Origin: JAWLBM01 sp041687675
Lineage (GTDB): Bacteria > Pseudomonadota > Alphaproteobacteria > Rhizobiales > Pleomorphomonadaceae
DNA length: 43,951 nucleotides
NCBI GenBank assembly: GCA_041687675.1
Contig: JAWLBM010000040.1
Span: 1 to 43,951 of the forward strand
Reading direction: 5' to 3'
The notes beneath the pieces are model-generated. The model made no database searches, was not told the origin of the DNA, and was given only the letters and a program-made list of their open reading frames with translations. A program made the position numbers and the translations under genes. This document shows positions 1-6,674 of the stretch, piece after piece. The number at the start of each line of letters is the position of its first letter. Position 1 is the stretch's first letter.

Positions 1-20
1 CGCTCATCAACGACGCCATC
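1..20 (-). CDS. Possible 5' end of a leftward gene cut by the window edge
   Basis: Read leftward, an ATG at 20..18 follows a good ribosome binding site (AAGGAGGG, about five bases upstream). Only the codons for MASLMS remain before the window ends, so no function can be given. The 127 bases between this start and the stress-protein stop at 148 contain no other gene and probably hold this gene's promoter. The call rests only on the start codon and the Shine-Dalgarno sequence. Confidence 0.33.
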
Positions 21-147
21 GGTCCCTCCTTCGGAACCGCTGACAGAATCCATCTCACCTCAAAGCGCTAGAGTCATTCTCCAAATGCGATTCCCCTGAC
101 GGTGACCGCCGCCCGGGCGCCATGCGCTGGCGGCAGGGGGCGCCGCC

Positions 148-642
148 TCAGGCGACGGCGGCGATGTCCTCGTCGGAAAGGTTGCCCGGCACCAGCGTCA
201 CCGGGATCGGGAACTGGGTCGCGGTTTTCCCGGCGAGCGAGGACACCAGCGGGCCCGGCCCCTCGGTACCGGTGGCGGTGGCGAGCACCAGGATGGCGAT
301 GTCCTGGTCCTCTTCGATGAGCGCGAGGATGGATTCGGCCGGCTTGCCCTCGCGGATCACAAGTTCGGGATCGACCGCGGCGAAGGCCCGCACGCGCGCG
401 GCCGCGCCGGCCAGGCGCTCCTCCGCCTCGTCCATCGCCTCGGCCCGCATGATCGATTCGACACCCCGCCAGTGCTGGAAGTCGCCCGGCTGGATGACGT
501 AGAGCAGCACCAGGCCGCCGTCGGTCCGCGCCGCGCGCGAGGCGGCGTAGACGATCGCCCGGTCGCACTCGGGCGTCTCGTCGATGACGACCAGGAACTT
601 GCGGCGGTGGCCCGCTTCGCGGGAGAGTCGCTTGGAGACCAT
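148..642 (-). CDS. Universal stress protein (UspA family)
   Basis: A 164-residue single-domain Usp protein, the usual length for the family. It opens with the first beta strand and loop KFLVVIDETPECDRAI and ends with a strand-loop segment (ILVLATATGTEGPG ... LAGKTATQFPIPVTLV) that matches the Usp nucleotide-binding C-terminus. The glycine pattern there is somewhat degenerate, so ATP binding is not certain. Such proteins are cytoplasmic and accumulate under starvation, oxidative or respiratory stress. I chose the ATG at 642 because the Usp fold begins about 14 residues later; longer in-frame extensions read as shadow sequence. No clear ribosome binding site precedes it. It lies 86 bases downstream of the DUF1476 gene on the same strand and may be co-transcribed. 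Confidence 0.85.
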   Translation of the reverse strand: MVSKRLSREAGHRRKFLVVIDETPECDRAIVYAASRAARTDGGLVLLYVIQPGDFQHWRGVESIMRAEAMDEAEERLAGAAARVRAFAAVDPELVIREGKPAESILALIEEDQDIAILVLATATGTEGPGPLVSSLAGKTATQFPIPVTLVPGNLSDEDIAAVA

Positions 643-728
643 GCGCGCGACACTATCCCCGCCCGCCGCGGCCGGGCAAGGGCCGGGCGCGATCGGGCGA
701 GGTCCACGGACCGGCCGGGCCTTTGCGC

Positions 729-1025
729 TCAGTCGGTGGCGTGCAATTCGGCGCGGACGCTGCGCTCCAGCCGGCAGATCTCGACGAGGATCTCGGTGGC
801 GGTCGCCGGGACGCCCGCGGCGTCGAGGTCCTTCCAGACCTTGGCGACGAGGTCGTCGACGCCGGGCACCTGGAGGTCGGCGGCCATCACCTCGGCGACA
901 TAGGCCGCGAGCGCGTCGTCCGAGAGGCCCATCTGGCGGCCGGCCCAGAGCCCGACCAGGGCGTTGCGGCGGGACCCGACGCTGTCTCTGGTGGTCGCGT
1001 CGATCTCTGAAAGGCAGGCGGTCAT
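729..1025 (-). CDS. DUF1476 family protein, zeta-type ATP synthase inhibitor subunit
   Basis: A 98-residue protein with the core pattern of the alphaproteobacterial zeta inhibitor: RRNALVGLWAG, then an LSDDALAAYVAEVMAAD helix and a KVWKDLDAAGV segment. In the characterised Paracoccus and related proteins, zeta blocks reverse ATP hydrolysis by F1. The N-terminus here (MTACLSEIDATTRDS) is short and does not resemble the usual inhibitory N-terminal segment (typically containing FDEREKAFE), so inhibitory activity is uncertain. This may be a divergent paralogue. The start is well supported by GGAGGAG nine bases upstream of the ATG. Confidence 0.75.
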   Translation of the reverse strand: MTACLSEIDATTRDSVGSRRNALVGLWAGRQMGLSDDALAAYVAEVMAADLQVPGVDDLVAKVWKDLDAAGVPATATEILVEICRLERSVRAELHATD

Positions 1026-1250
1026 GGACAGGATCTCCTCCGGGAAAAGCCGATAGCGGGTGCGTCGGCGGGCGGCGAGGTGCGAAGCACCGGTCCGCGG
1101 GGCGGCCGTCCGACGGGCGGAAGGGGGATCGGAAGCGGGACGCAGCATTGGAACCTCCCAAGCGCCGCCGAGCGGCCGATGGAAGGGTCCGACATCGCAG
1201 CCTGAAGGCTGCCAGAGGGGCCCGGACCCGTAGTAACACGTAGATCGGGA

Positions 1251-1280
1251 GCCCGTCGGCCGTATTCAAGGCCGACGGGC
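1251..1280 (-). terminator. 11-bp perfect hairpin downstream of the creD remnant
   Basis: GCCCGTCGGCC at 1251..1261 pairs perfectly with 1270..1280 around an 8-base loop. It lies 20 bases past the stop of the creD remnant, where a leftward terminator would be expected, but no T-run follows. A second small hairpin (GCAGCC, loop TGAA, GGCTGC) is at 1197..1212. The rest of the 1026-1299 gap shows no gene. Confidence 0.4.
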
Positions 1281-1299
1281 AACATCGTGAAGGACGCCG

Positions 1300-1530
1300 T
1301 CAGGCGGCCTCGGGGAACGGCGGGCGGCCGGACCAGTTGACCCCACGCGTGGCGAACAGCATCGCCGTGAGGCCGACGAATCCTGTGACCGCTCCGGCCA
1401 GCAGCGCGAAGTCCTCCATCGCGAGGATGGCATAGAGCAGGGCGAGCAGCGCGGCGAGGCCGAGGCCGGCCACCAGCGCCCGCGCAAGGCCTTCCAGCGC
1501 CAGGCCGATGAAGGTGGCGATCGGCCGGCC
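1300..1530 (-). pseudogene. creD: C-terminal remnant of a CreD-like inner membrane protein
   Basis: Reading leftward from about 1530 to the TGA at 1302..1300 gives an open frame with no usable start. It encodes a hydrophobic tail containing LLALLYAILAMEDFALLAGA and, shortly after, FATRGVNW. These match the last two membrane segments of CreD, where the family has an LLY..L...EDYALL motif and a TRR(V/I)DW end. Full CreD has about 450 residues; only about 75 remain. The truncated edge abuts the stop of the GH51-like gene at 1547, as expected from a deletion fusing two loci. The frame is intact, so the loss looks recent or the remnant is too short to have gathered stops. Confidence 0.6.
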
Positions 1531-1546
1531 GGGACGGGGCGTTTTT

Positions 1547-2755
1547 TCAGCGCGGCCGCACGGTCAGCCGGACGAGGCCGTAGCTCAGCGCCGGCAGGCT
1601 CCAGCGGAGTTCCAGCCCGTCGAGGACCGGCGCCGGCATCGGCGTGCCGGGCAGCCGCGGGCCGGTGGTGGCGAGGCGGAACTCGGACAGGCCGAAGCCT
1701 GCATAGCCGTGAAGCTGGACGGCGGTCGGCCGGGCCTCATCGGACCGGTTGACGAGGAAGAGCGTGAGCGAGCGCCCGTCCTCGCCGTCGATCGCCGCGG
1801 CGTCCACCGCAGGAGCGGCGTCGCCGTCCGCGAGTTCCACATCCGGGCCCCGGTAGACCGGCATCAGCGCCGTGCCGCGTCCGTGGACCGAGCCGGCGAG
1901 CACCGGGTCGAACAGGATCGGCCGGTGGCCCATGCCGAGGGCCGGCGACATCATGTCGGCGAGGCCGGCGACCACGCCGCCGGCAAAGGCGGTCCGCACC
2001 CTGTCGGCCCGGCGCATCAAAAGGTTCATGACGAGCGCCCGGTCGATCGCCGCGGCGGCCGGATCATTGTCGTCGGCGGGCGCCCCCCAGAGGTCGATCT
2101 GCAGGCCGACAGGGCAGCCGCTGCGGTCCAAGGTGGCGGCCCTGTCGAGCCGCCGGACCGTCTCGTCGAGGGCACGGGCGATCCGGAGCGAGGATGGTAG
2201 CCGCGGGTCGACGCCGCAGCCCGGAGCCGGCAGCGAGACGAGGTCGAGCGAGCGCCGGTGGCGCTGGAACAGGTCGACGGTGTGGTCGGGGTCGAGACCG
2301 GCCCGCGCGGCCCCGAGCACGATGGTGCTCGACGGGCGGGCGCTGCGCAGGCGGGTCAGCAGCCGGTCGGCGGCGTCGTTCTCGGTGCCGCCGATCCCGA
2401 CGTGCCACATGGTGACGCCGTGTCTCTCGCCGACGCTGACGCCGCGCGCCTCGTCCGGATCGAGCGAGAGCATCGGTTCGGCTTCGGCGCGCCGGCACCA
2501 GTCCACCAGCCCGTCGACCAGGATCGCCCGGTCGCCGGCCCCGTCCGCCGGCACCGGGGCGGCGGACCCGATGGCGCAGGGCAGGCGCCAGGCGCGGATC
2601 ATGTCAATGAGGTCTGCGCGGACCCCGTCCTCGGAGGCGGGGTGGTCCGGATCGGCGATGGCGGCGCGGTCCGCCGCGGTAAAATGGATCCCGAAGATCC
2701 GGGGATCGACGGGGGCGACGGTGAAGTCCCGGTGAAGAATGATCCTGGGTGTCAT
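1547..2755 (-). CDS. GH51 alpha-L-arabinofuranosidase-like protein lacking both catalytic glutamates
   Basis: A 402-residue protein with the GH51 outline: an N-terminal VDPRIFGIHF (family: DPxIYGxFxEH), the MNLLMRRADRVRTAFAGGVV helix (family: FLNVFIRHADVVKIANLAQLVN), an RPILFDPVLAG...RGTALMPV segment, and a C-terminal beta domain (LTLFLVNRSDEA ... LPALSYGLVRL). Family members have about 500 residues. The acid/base motif WxLGNE is here W-H-V-G-I-G at 117-122, and the nucleophile motif FDEW is I-D-L-W at 220-223, so both glutamates are replaced. I infer an inactive pseudoenzyme or a carbohydrate-binding descendant. The start at 2755 has GGAGA seven bases upstream; a longer in-frame version to 2839 has no such site. 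No signal peptide is visible. Confidence 0.7.
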   Translation of the reverse strand: MTPRIILHRDFTVAPVDPRIFGIHFTAADRAAIADPDHPASEDGVRADLIDMIRAWRLPCAIGSAAPVPADGAGDRAILVDGLVDWCRRAEAEPMLSLDPDEARGVSVGERHGVTMWHVGIGGTENDAADRLLTRLRSARPSSTIVLGAARAGLDPDHTVDLFQRHRRSLDLVSLPAPGCGVDPRLPSSLRIARALDETVRRLDRAATLDRSGCPVGLQIDLWGAPADDNDPAAAAIDRALVMNLLMRRADRVRTAFAGGVVAGLADMMSPALGMGHRPILFDPVLAGSVHGRGTALMPVYRGPDVELADGDAAPAVDAAAIDGEDGRSLTLFLVNRSDEARPTAVQLHGYAGFGLSEFRLATTGPRLPGTPMPAPVLDGLELRWSLPALSYGLVRLTVRPR

Positions 2756-3473
2756 GTCGGCATCTCCATGCATCGCCGTTACGGTCTGCCGATTCGACTG
2801 GCGAAGGTAAGATAGCGACGCATGAATGTTTGATGCCACAGTTCACGGAGATTGGTGCGGTAGAATAATGCTCATATGCGCAATGCGGTATCTTGTTTGC
2901 ATAGGAAACTGTTACTTGTGGTATTTGGATATCGTCCTCCGGAGCCAGGAACACAAAGCTGCATCAGGGGTTTGTGCCGGTCTCGCGGTTGCAGTCGAAC
3001 GCCAGTTTCAACGAGATGCATGCGGTAAGAAAAAATTCGACGGCCGATGTTATCGGGAGCGCCCCGGGCAAAGCCCGGCCGGACTGATCCGGCCGCGCCG
3101 GACCATTTTTGATCAATAGGACAAAGCTTTCGCGGGAGCCCCGGATCACAATTTCGCAAACATCATCACGGCCATGCGCACCTCGTGCACATCGGGAGTG
3201 ATCTGCTCATAAAAAAGATCGTTTTCCGGGCGAATCACGCGCATTTGGGGCGTTTTGAACCGGCCAAGGTGTGGTAAGACTACACCTTGGAGCGGATCTC
3301 ACGCGCCGTGTACCCGGAGGCAGGGCCGGAATACGGCAGGAGGGTTGTCAAATCGATGCCGGCATGACCGGGCCATCGGTGTGGCTTTTTGCTCTGGGAA
3401 CTGAAACCGTCAGGACGCAGCGCTCCGCGGGCGTCCCCTCGGTGCCTTTGTTTGGCGGAGACGAGAAGACAGA
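2756..3473. other. Gene-free, less GC-rich intergenic stretch between divergent genes
   Basis: These 718 bases separate the leftward GH51-like gene from the rightward cold-shock gene. Parts (about 2820-2960 and 3150-3260) are clearly richer in A and T than the rest of the window. Small open frames occur on both strands, but none has family-like composition or a convincing ribosome binding site. The only strong structure I see is the hairpin at 3264-3290. Promoters for both flanking genes should lie here. It could also be the eroded remains of acquired DNA. Confidence 0.5.
3264..3290 (+). promoter_or_regulatory. Strong hairpin in the leader of the cold-shock gene
   Basis: CCAAGGTGT at 3264..3272 is an exact inverted repeat of ACACCTTGG at 3282..3290. 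In RNA the stem extends by a G-U and a G-C pair, leaving a five-base loop (TAAGA). It lies 184 bases before the cold-shock ATG. TTGAAC at 3255..3260 could be a -35 box with a weak -10 inside the repeat. The element may therefore be either an operator over the promoter or, if transcription starts upstream, a leader hairpin. Confidence 0.5.
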
Positions 3474-4166
3474 ATGGGTAAGGGTAAGGATTTCCGCCCG
3501 TCGCGGCGGCGCGGCGGATTCGATGACGATGTGATGCCGTCGTTCGAGATGCCCCGAGAGCGTCCGGCACGATCGTTCGGCGGACCCTCGCCGTTCGACG
3601 CCCCGCTGCCGTCGGGACCGACGGTCGACGCGACGGTGTCGTGGTTCAATCCGGAGAAGGGCTTCGGCTTCACCGCCTTGTCGGACGGGTCGGGCGATGC
3701 CTTCCTCCACATCGGCCAGCTGCAGGCGATCGGCCGGGACTCCGTCCCGCCGGGCGCAACGCTCAAGGTCCAGGTGGCGCAGGGAGCCAAGGGCAAGCAG
3801 GTCGTCAAGGTGCTCGAGGTCGACGAGAGCACGGCGACGCCGCAGCAGTTCCGCCCGCGGCCGGCCGGACCCCGTCCGGGCGGCTTCGGCGGTGGCGGTG
3901 GCGGTTTCGGCGGCGCACCGCGTCCGCCGCGCCGCACGGTGGACGCGTCCTCGGCCATCCCGCTCGACGGCGTGGTCAAGTGGTTCAACCCGGACAAGGG
4001 CTTCGGCTTCGTGGCCGGTGAGGACGGCGGCAAGGACGTGTTCGTGCACATCTCCGTGCTCCAGGCGGCGGGGCTCGCCCCGCTCGCCGACGGCCAGCGC
4101 GTGTCGATGAAGATCGTCGAGACGCCGAAGGGCCGCGAGGCGGTGGAGATCTCGGTCCTCGACTGA
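3474..4166 (+). CDS. Double cold-shock-domain nucleic-acid-binding protein
   Basis: A 230-residue protein with two CSDs joined by a glycine-rich linker (GGFGGGGGGFGG at about 140-151). The first (about 45-118) contains VSWFNPEKGFGFTA and DAFLHI; the second (about 165-230) contains VKWFNPDKGFGFVA and DVFVHI. These are the RNP1 and RNP2 aromatic and basic motifs that bind single-stranded RNA or DNA, so it probably acts as an RNA chaperone in the cytoplasm. The first 40 residues are basic and arginine-rich. Two-CSD proteins of about 200 residues are common in alphaproteobacteria. The long structured leader suggests post-transcriptional or operator control. A strong terminator follows. Confidence 0.9.
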   Translation: MGKGKDFRPSRRRGGFDDDVMPSFEMPRERPARSFGGPSPFDAPLPSGPTVDATVSWFNPEKGFGFTALSDGSGDAFLHIGQLQAIGRDSVPPGATLKVQVAQGAKGKQVVKVLEVDESTATPQQFRPRPAGPRPGGFGGGGGGFGGAPRPPRRTVDASSAIPLDGVVKWFNPDKGFGFVAGEDGGKDVFVHISVLQAAGLAPLADGQRVSMKIVETPKGREAVEISVLD

Positions 4167-4191
4167 GGTCCCGTCCCGACGGACGACTGGA

Positions 4192-4231
4192 GGAGGCCGC
4201 GGCGGGACCCGCCGCGGCCTCCTTCCGTTTT
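4192..4231 (+). terminator. Rho-independent terminator of the cold-shock gene
   Basis: GGAGGCCGCGGCGGG at 4192..4206 pairs perfectly with 4208..4222 (15 base pairs around a minimal loop). TTCCGTTTT follows. It starts 25 bases after the stop codon. Confidence 0.85.
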
Positions 4232-4335
4232 CGCACCGGCACGTCGGGCCGGAGCGCCCGCCCGGCTTGCCCGACGGGTACATCCTCGGGCACTCTCCCG
4301 GCCCGGAAGACAGACCGCCCCGAGGACCCCCGCCC

Positions 4336-4806
4336 ATGAGCCTCCAGTCCGTCCGCGATTTCCTCGCCACCCGGGCCCCGGACATCGAGGTGATCGAACT
4401 GCCGGTCTCGACCGCCACCGTCGAGCTCGCCGCCGCGGGCCACGGGGTGGAGCCGGCGCGGATCGCCAAGACGCTGTCGCTGCGGCGCGGCGACGAGGTG
4501 CTGCTGGTGGTTGTGCGGGGCGACGCGCGCCTTGACAACCGCAAGGCCAAGGCGGCCTTCGGCGGCAAGATCCGCATGCTCGGCGCCGACGAGGTGGAGG
4601 CGGTCACCGGCCATCCGGTCGGCGGCGTCTGTCCCTTCGGGCTTCCCGGTCCGCTCAAGGTCTATCTCGACGTCTCGCTGAAGCCGTTCGACGAGGTCGT
4701 GCCGGCGGCCGGCGCGGTCAACGCGGCGGTGCGGATCTCGCCGGAACGGATGGCGGCGCTGACCGGCGCCGCCTGGGTGGACGTCTGCCAGGCCGTGGAG
4801 GCCTGA
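4336..4806 (+). CDS. YbaK/EbsC-type aminoacyl-tRNA deacylase
   Basis: A 156-residue YbaK/ProX-fold protein. Diagnostic features are the RIAKTLSLR segment, in which the lysine is the conserved one of the family, a LDNRKAKAAFGGKIRML stretch, and GHPVGGVCPFGLP near residue 95. Family members hydrolyse mischarged tRNAs in trans, typically Cys-tRNA(Pro) or Ala-tRNA(Pro). This single-domain form resembles the ProX/YbaK side branch, and its exact substrate cannot be read from the sequence. The ATG at 4336 begins MSLQSVRDFL, the normal family start; an upstream in-frame ATG at 4267 would add a proline-rich tail of no family character. It stands alone, between a terminator and the next gene's ribosome binding site. 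Confidence 0.85.
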   Translation: MSLQSVRDFLATRAPDIEVIELPVSTATVELAAAGHGVEPARIAKTLSLRRGDEVLLVVVRGDARLDNRKAKAAFGGKIRMLGADEVEAVTGHPVGGVCPFGLPGPLKVYLDVSLKPFDEVVPAAGAVNAAVRISPERMAALTGAAWVDVCQAVEA

Positions 4807-4873
4807 CCGGGGACTTGCCGTCGCCGCGATCTTGCGCTGCCATGGGACCTGCATCCCAGAAGGAGACGTCCCC

Positions 4874-5518
4874 ATGCGCTTCGGACTGCCGGCCGTCCTC
4901 GTCCTCGTCGCCCTCGCCGCCGCCACCCGGCCTGCCGCCGCCATCCAGGAGTTCACCCCCGAGCCCGGCTGGCGCTACGAGGTGACCGGCGTCACGCCCC
5001 CGGACGTCCTCAACGTCCGCGAGCAGCCCGGGGTCGAGGCCGGGGTCGTCGCGACGCTCCCGCCCGACGCCGGGGATATCGCGGTGACAGGCGTGCGCGC
5101 GGAGGTGGACGGCTCGGTCTGGTGGCGGATCCTGACCCCGGACGGCCAGGGCTGGGTGAACGCCCGCTTCCTGCAGCCGACCGACCCGGGCAGCGAGGAG
5201 GAAACCGGCTGGCCGCTCACCTGCGCGGGGACTGAGCCCTTCTGGTCGCTCAGCGTCTCCCCCGGCGGGGAGGCTCGGCTGTCGACCCCGGACACGGAGG
5301 CCGCCGCCTGGAGCGCCGGGCCGGCGATCACCGCCGCCGGCACCCGCGGCATGATCTCGGTGCGGCTGGAGGCGGACGGATCGGTCGGCCACCTCGCCGT
5401 CATCCGCGACTACGACTTCTGCTCCGACGGGATGAGCGACTTCATGCATCCGTTCCACGGCCTCGTCGCCGGCCCGGACGGGGAGGTGCGCGCGGGTTGC
5501 TGCTGGCGCGGCGGCTGA
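4874..5518 (+). CDS. Secreted SH3-domain protein with a C-terminal COG3650-like domain
   Basis: A 214-residue exported protein. Residues 1-23 form a signal peptide ending AAAA before IQEF. Residues about 30-95 are a bacterial SH3 domain (LNVREQPGVEAGVVATLP ... GWVNARFLQ). The rest (CAGTEPFWSLSVSPGGEARL ... DYDFCSDGMSDFMHPF) resembles the domain often annotated COG3650, with the hallmark GTEPFW and a pair of cysteines. The C-terminus has a further cysteine pair (GCCWRGG). The role is unknown; a periplasmic wall- or ligand-binding protein is the reasonable guess. The start is fixed by AAGGAG ten bases upstream. Confidence 0.75.
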   Translation: MRFGLPAVLVLVALAAATRPAAAIQEFTPEPGWRYEVTGVTPPDVLNVREQPGVEAGVVATLPPDAGDIAVTGVRAEVDGSVWWRILTPDGQGWVNARFLQPTDPGSEEETGWPLTCAGTEPFWSLSVSPGGEARLSTPDTEAAAWSAGPAITAAGTRGMISVRLEADGSVGHLAVIRDYDFCSDGMSDFMHPFHGLVAGPDGEVRAGCCWRGG

Positions 5519-5654
5519 TCCGTTCCGTCCGCGCCCGGTCGGGAAGGGACGGGGTGCCATCGCCCGGCGAAGCGGCTATCGTCGCCCCGGGCGCATCGCC
5601 AGAACTCGAGCAAACGACGCCGGCGCGGCCGGCGCACCAGGGAAGGGGACGGGA

Positions 5655-6635
5655 ATGTCCGGGGACATCATCAGCCGGCGCACGCGGATCGGGGCCACCT
5701 CGGTGGAGGTGCCGCCGATCTGCTTCGGCACATCCGCGCTCGGCGACATGCCGAACACCTACGGCTACAGCGTCGACGAGCGGCGGGCGCTCGACACGGT
5801 GCGCGCGATCCTCACCAGCGCGTGCCCGTTCATCGACTCGAGCCGCAACTACGGCTTCGGCCGCCGCGCGCCGCGGGTGGGCACGGCGAGCGCCGTGTTG
5901 GGCGGGCTGCCCGCCGGGGCGGTGATCTCCACCAAGCTCGACCGCGACATGGACACCCGCCGCTTCGACGCGGCCCAGGCGCGCCGGTCGGTGGAGGAGA
6001 GCCTGGAGGCGCTCGGCCTCTCCAAGGTGCAGATCCTCCACCTGCACGACCCCGAGCACGCGGCCGATCTCCGGGAGATAGCCGGCAAGGGCGGCTCGAT
6101 CGAGGAACTGTTCAAGATGAAGGCCGAGGGCCTCGCCGACGCGGTCGGCCTCGCCGCCGGCAACGTCGAGGTGATGATGCCGCTGCTGAGGGACTTCGAC
6201 TTCGACGTCCTGATCACCCACAACCGCTTCACGCTGGTCAACGCCAACGCCGAGGAGATGATGGACCTCGCCCGCGCGCGCGGCACCAGCATCCTCAACG
6301 CCGCCCCCTACGCGGGCGGCGCGCTGGCCAAGGGCAGCGGCAGCTACCGGCGCTACGTCTACCAGGACGCGACGGACGAGATGCTGGCCCCGGTGCGGCA
6401 GGTGGAGGAGATCTGCGAGCGCCACGGCGTCGCGCCCGGAGCGGCGGCGCTGCAGTTCTCCATGCGCGACCCGCGCGTCGCCTCCACCATCTGCGGGGTG
6501 AGCAAGCCGGAGCGCGTGGCCGAGACCCTCGCCTGGGCAGAGGCGGAGATCCCCGACGCGGCCTGGCAGGACCTCGCCCGGGTGCCGCGGACCACCGTCG
6601 ATCCGGAGAGCACCCGCGCCTACGACCCGGGCTGA
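5655..6635 (+). CDS. Aldo/keto reductase, sugar dehydrogenase-like
   Basis: A 326-residue TIM-barrel aldo/keto reductase of roughly family length. The catalytic tetrad can be placed: Asp61 and Tyr66 in FIDSSRNYGFG, Lys94 in ISTKLDRD, and a histidine in HLHDPEH around 128-130. The order and spacing resemble D-threo-aldose 1-dehydrogenase (fucose/galactose dehydrogenase) proteins, which oxidise aldoses at C1 with NAD(P). The substrate is inferred from general resemblance only. GAAGGGGACGGGA precedes the ATG. It stands alone and converges on the P-type ATPase across a hairpin. Confidence 0.8.
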   Translation: MSGDIISRRTRIGATSVEVPPICFGTSALGDMPNTYGYSVDERRALDTVRAILTSACPFIDSSRNYGFGRRAPRVGTASAVLGGLPAGAVISTKLDRDMDTRRFDAAQARRSVEESLEALGLSKVQILHLHDPEHAADLREIAGKGGSIEELFKMKAEGLADAVGLAAGNVEVMMPLLRDFDFDVLITHNRFTLVNANAEEMMDLARARGTSILNAAPYAGGALAKGSGSYRRYVYQDATDEMLAPVRQVEEICERHGVAPGAAALQFSMRDPRVASTICGVSKPERVAETLAWAEAEIPDAAWQDLARVPRTTVDPESTRAYDPG

Positions 6636-6642
6636 CCGGCGC

Positions 6643-6667
6643 GCCCGCCGGGGGTCCCCGGGCGGGC
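6643..6667. terminator. GC-rich hairpin between convergent genes
   Basis: GCCCGCCGGGG pairs with CCCCGGGCGGGC around a one- or two-base turn, with one bulged base. It sits in the 39-base gap between the aldo/keto reductase stop and the ATPase stop and could serve both directions. No T-run is present. Confidence 0.5.
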
Positions 6668-6674
6668 CGCCGCC

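Noticed and set aside
148..1269. One long leftward frame covering the stress protein and everything up to 1269
   Set aside because: Only the last 164 residues have family character; the rest is arginine/proline-rich shadow sequence and overlaps the DUF1476 gene in another frame.
1266..1487. 73-codon leftward frame over the creD remnant
   Set aside because: It is a different frame, Ser/Arg/Cys/Pro-rich; the true signal is the hydrophobic CreD-like frame, which lacks a start.
2826..3119. 97-codon frame in the AT-richer spacer
   Set aside because: No ribosome binding site, cysteine- and arginine-rich unordered sequence, and no resemblance to a family.
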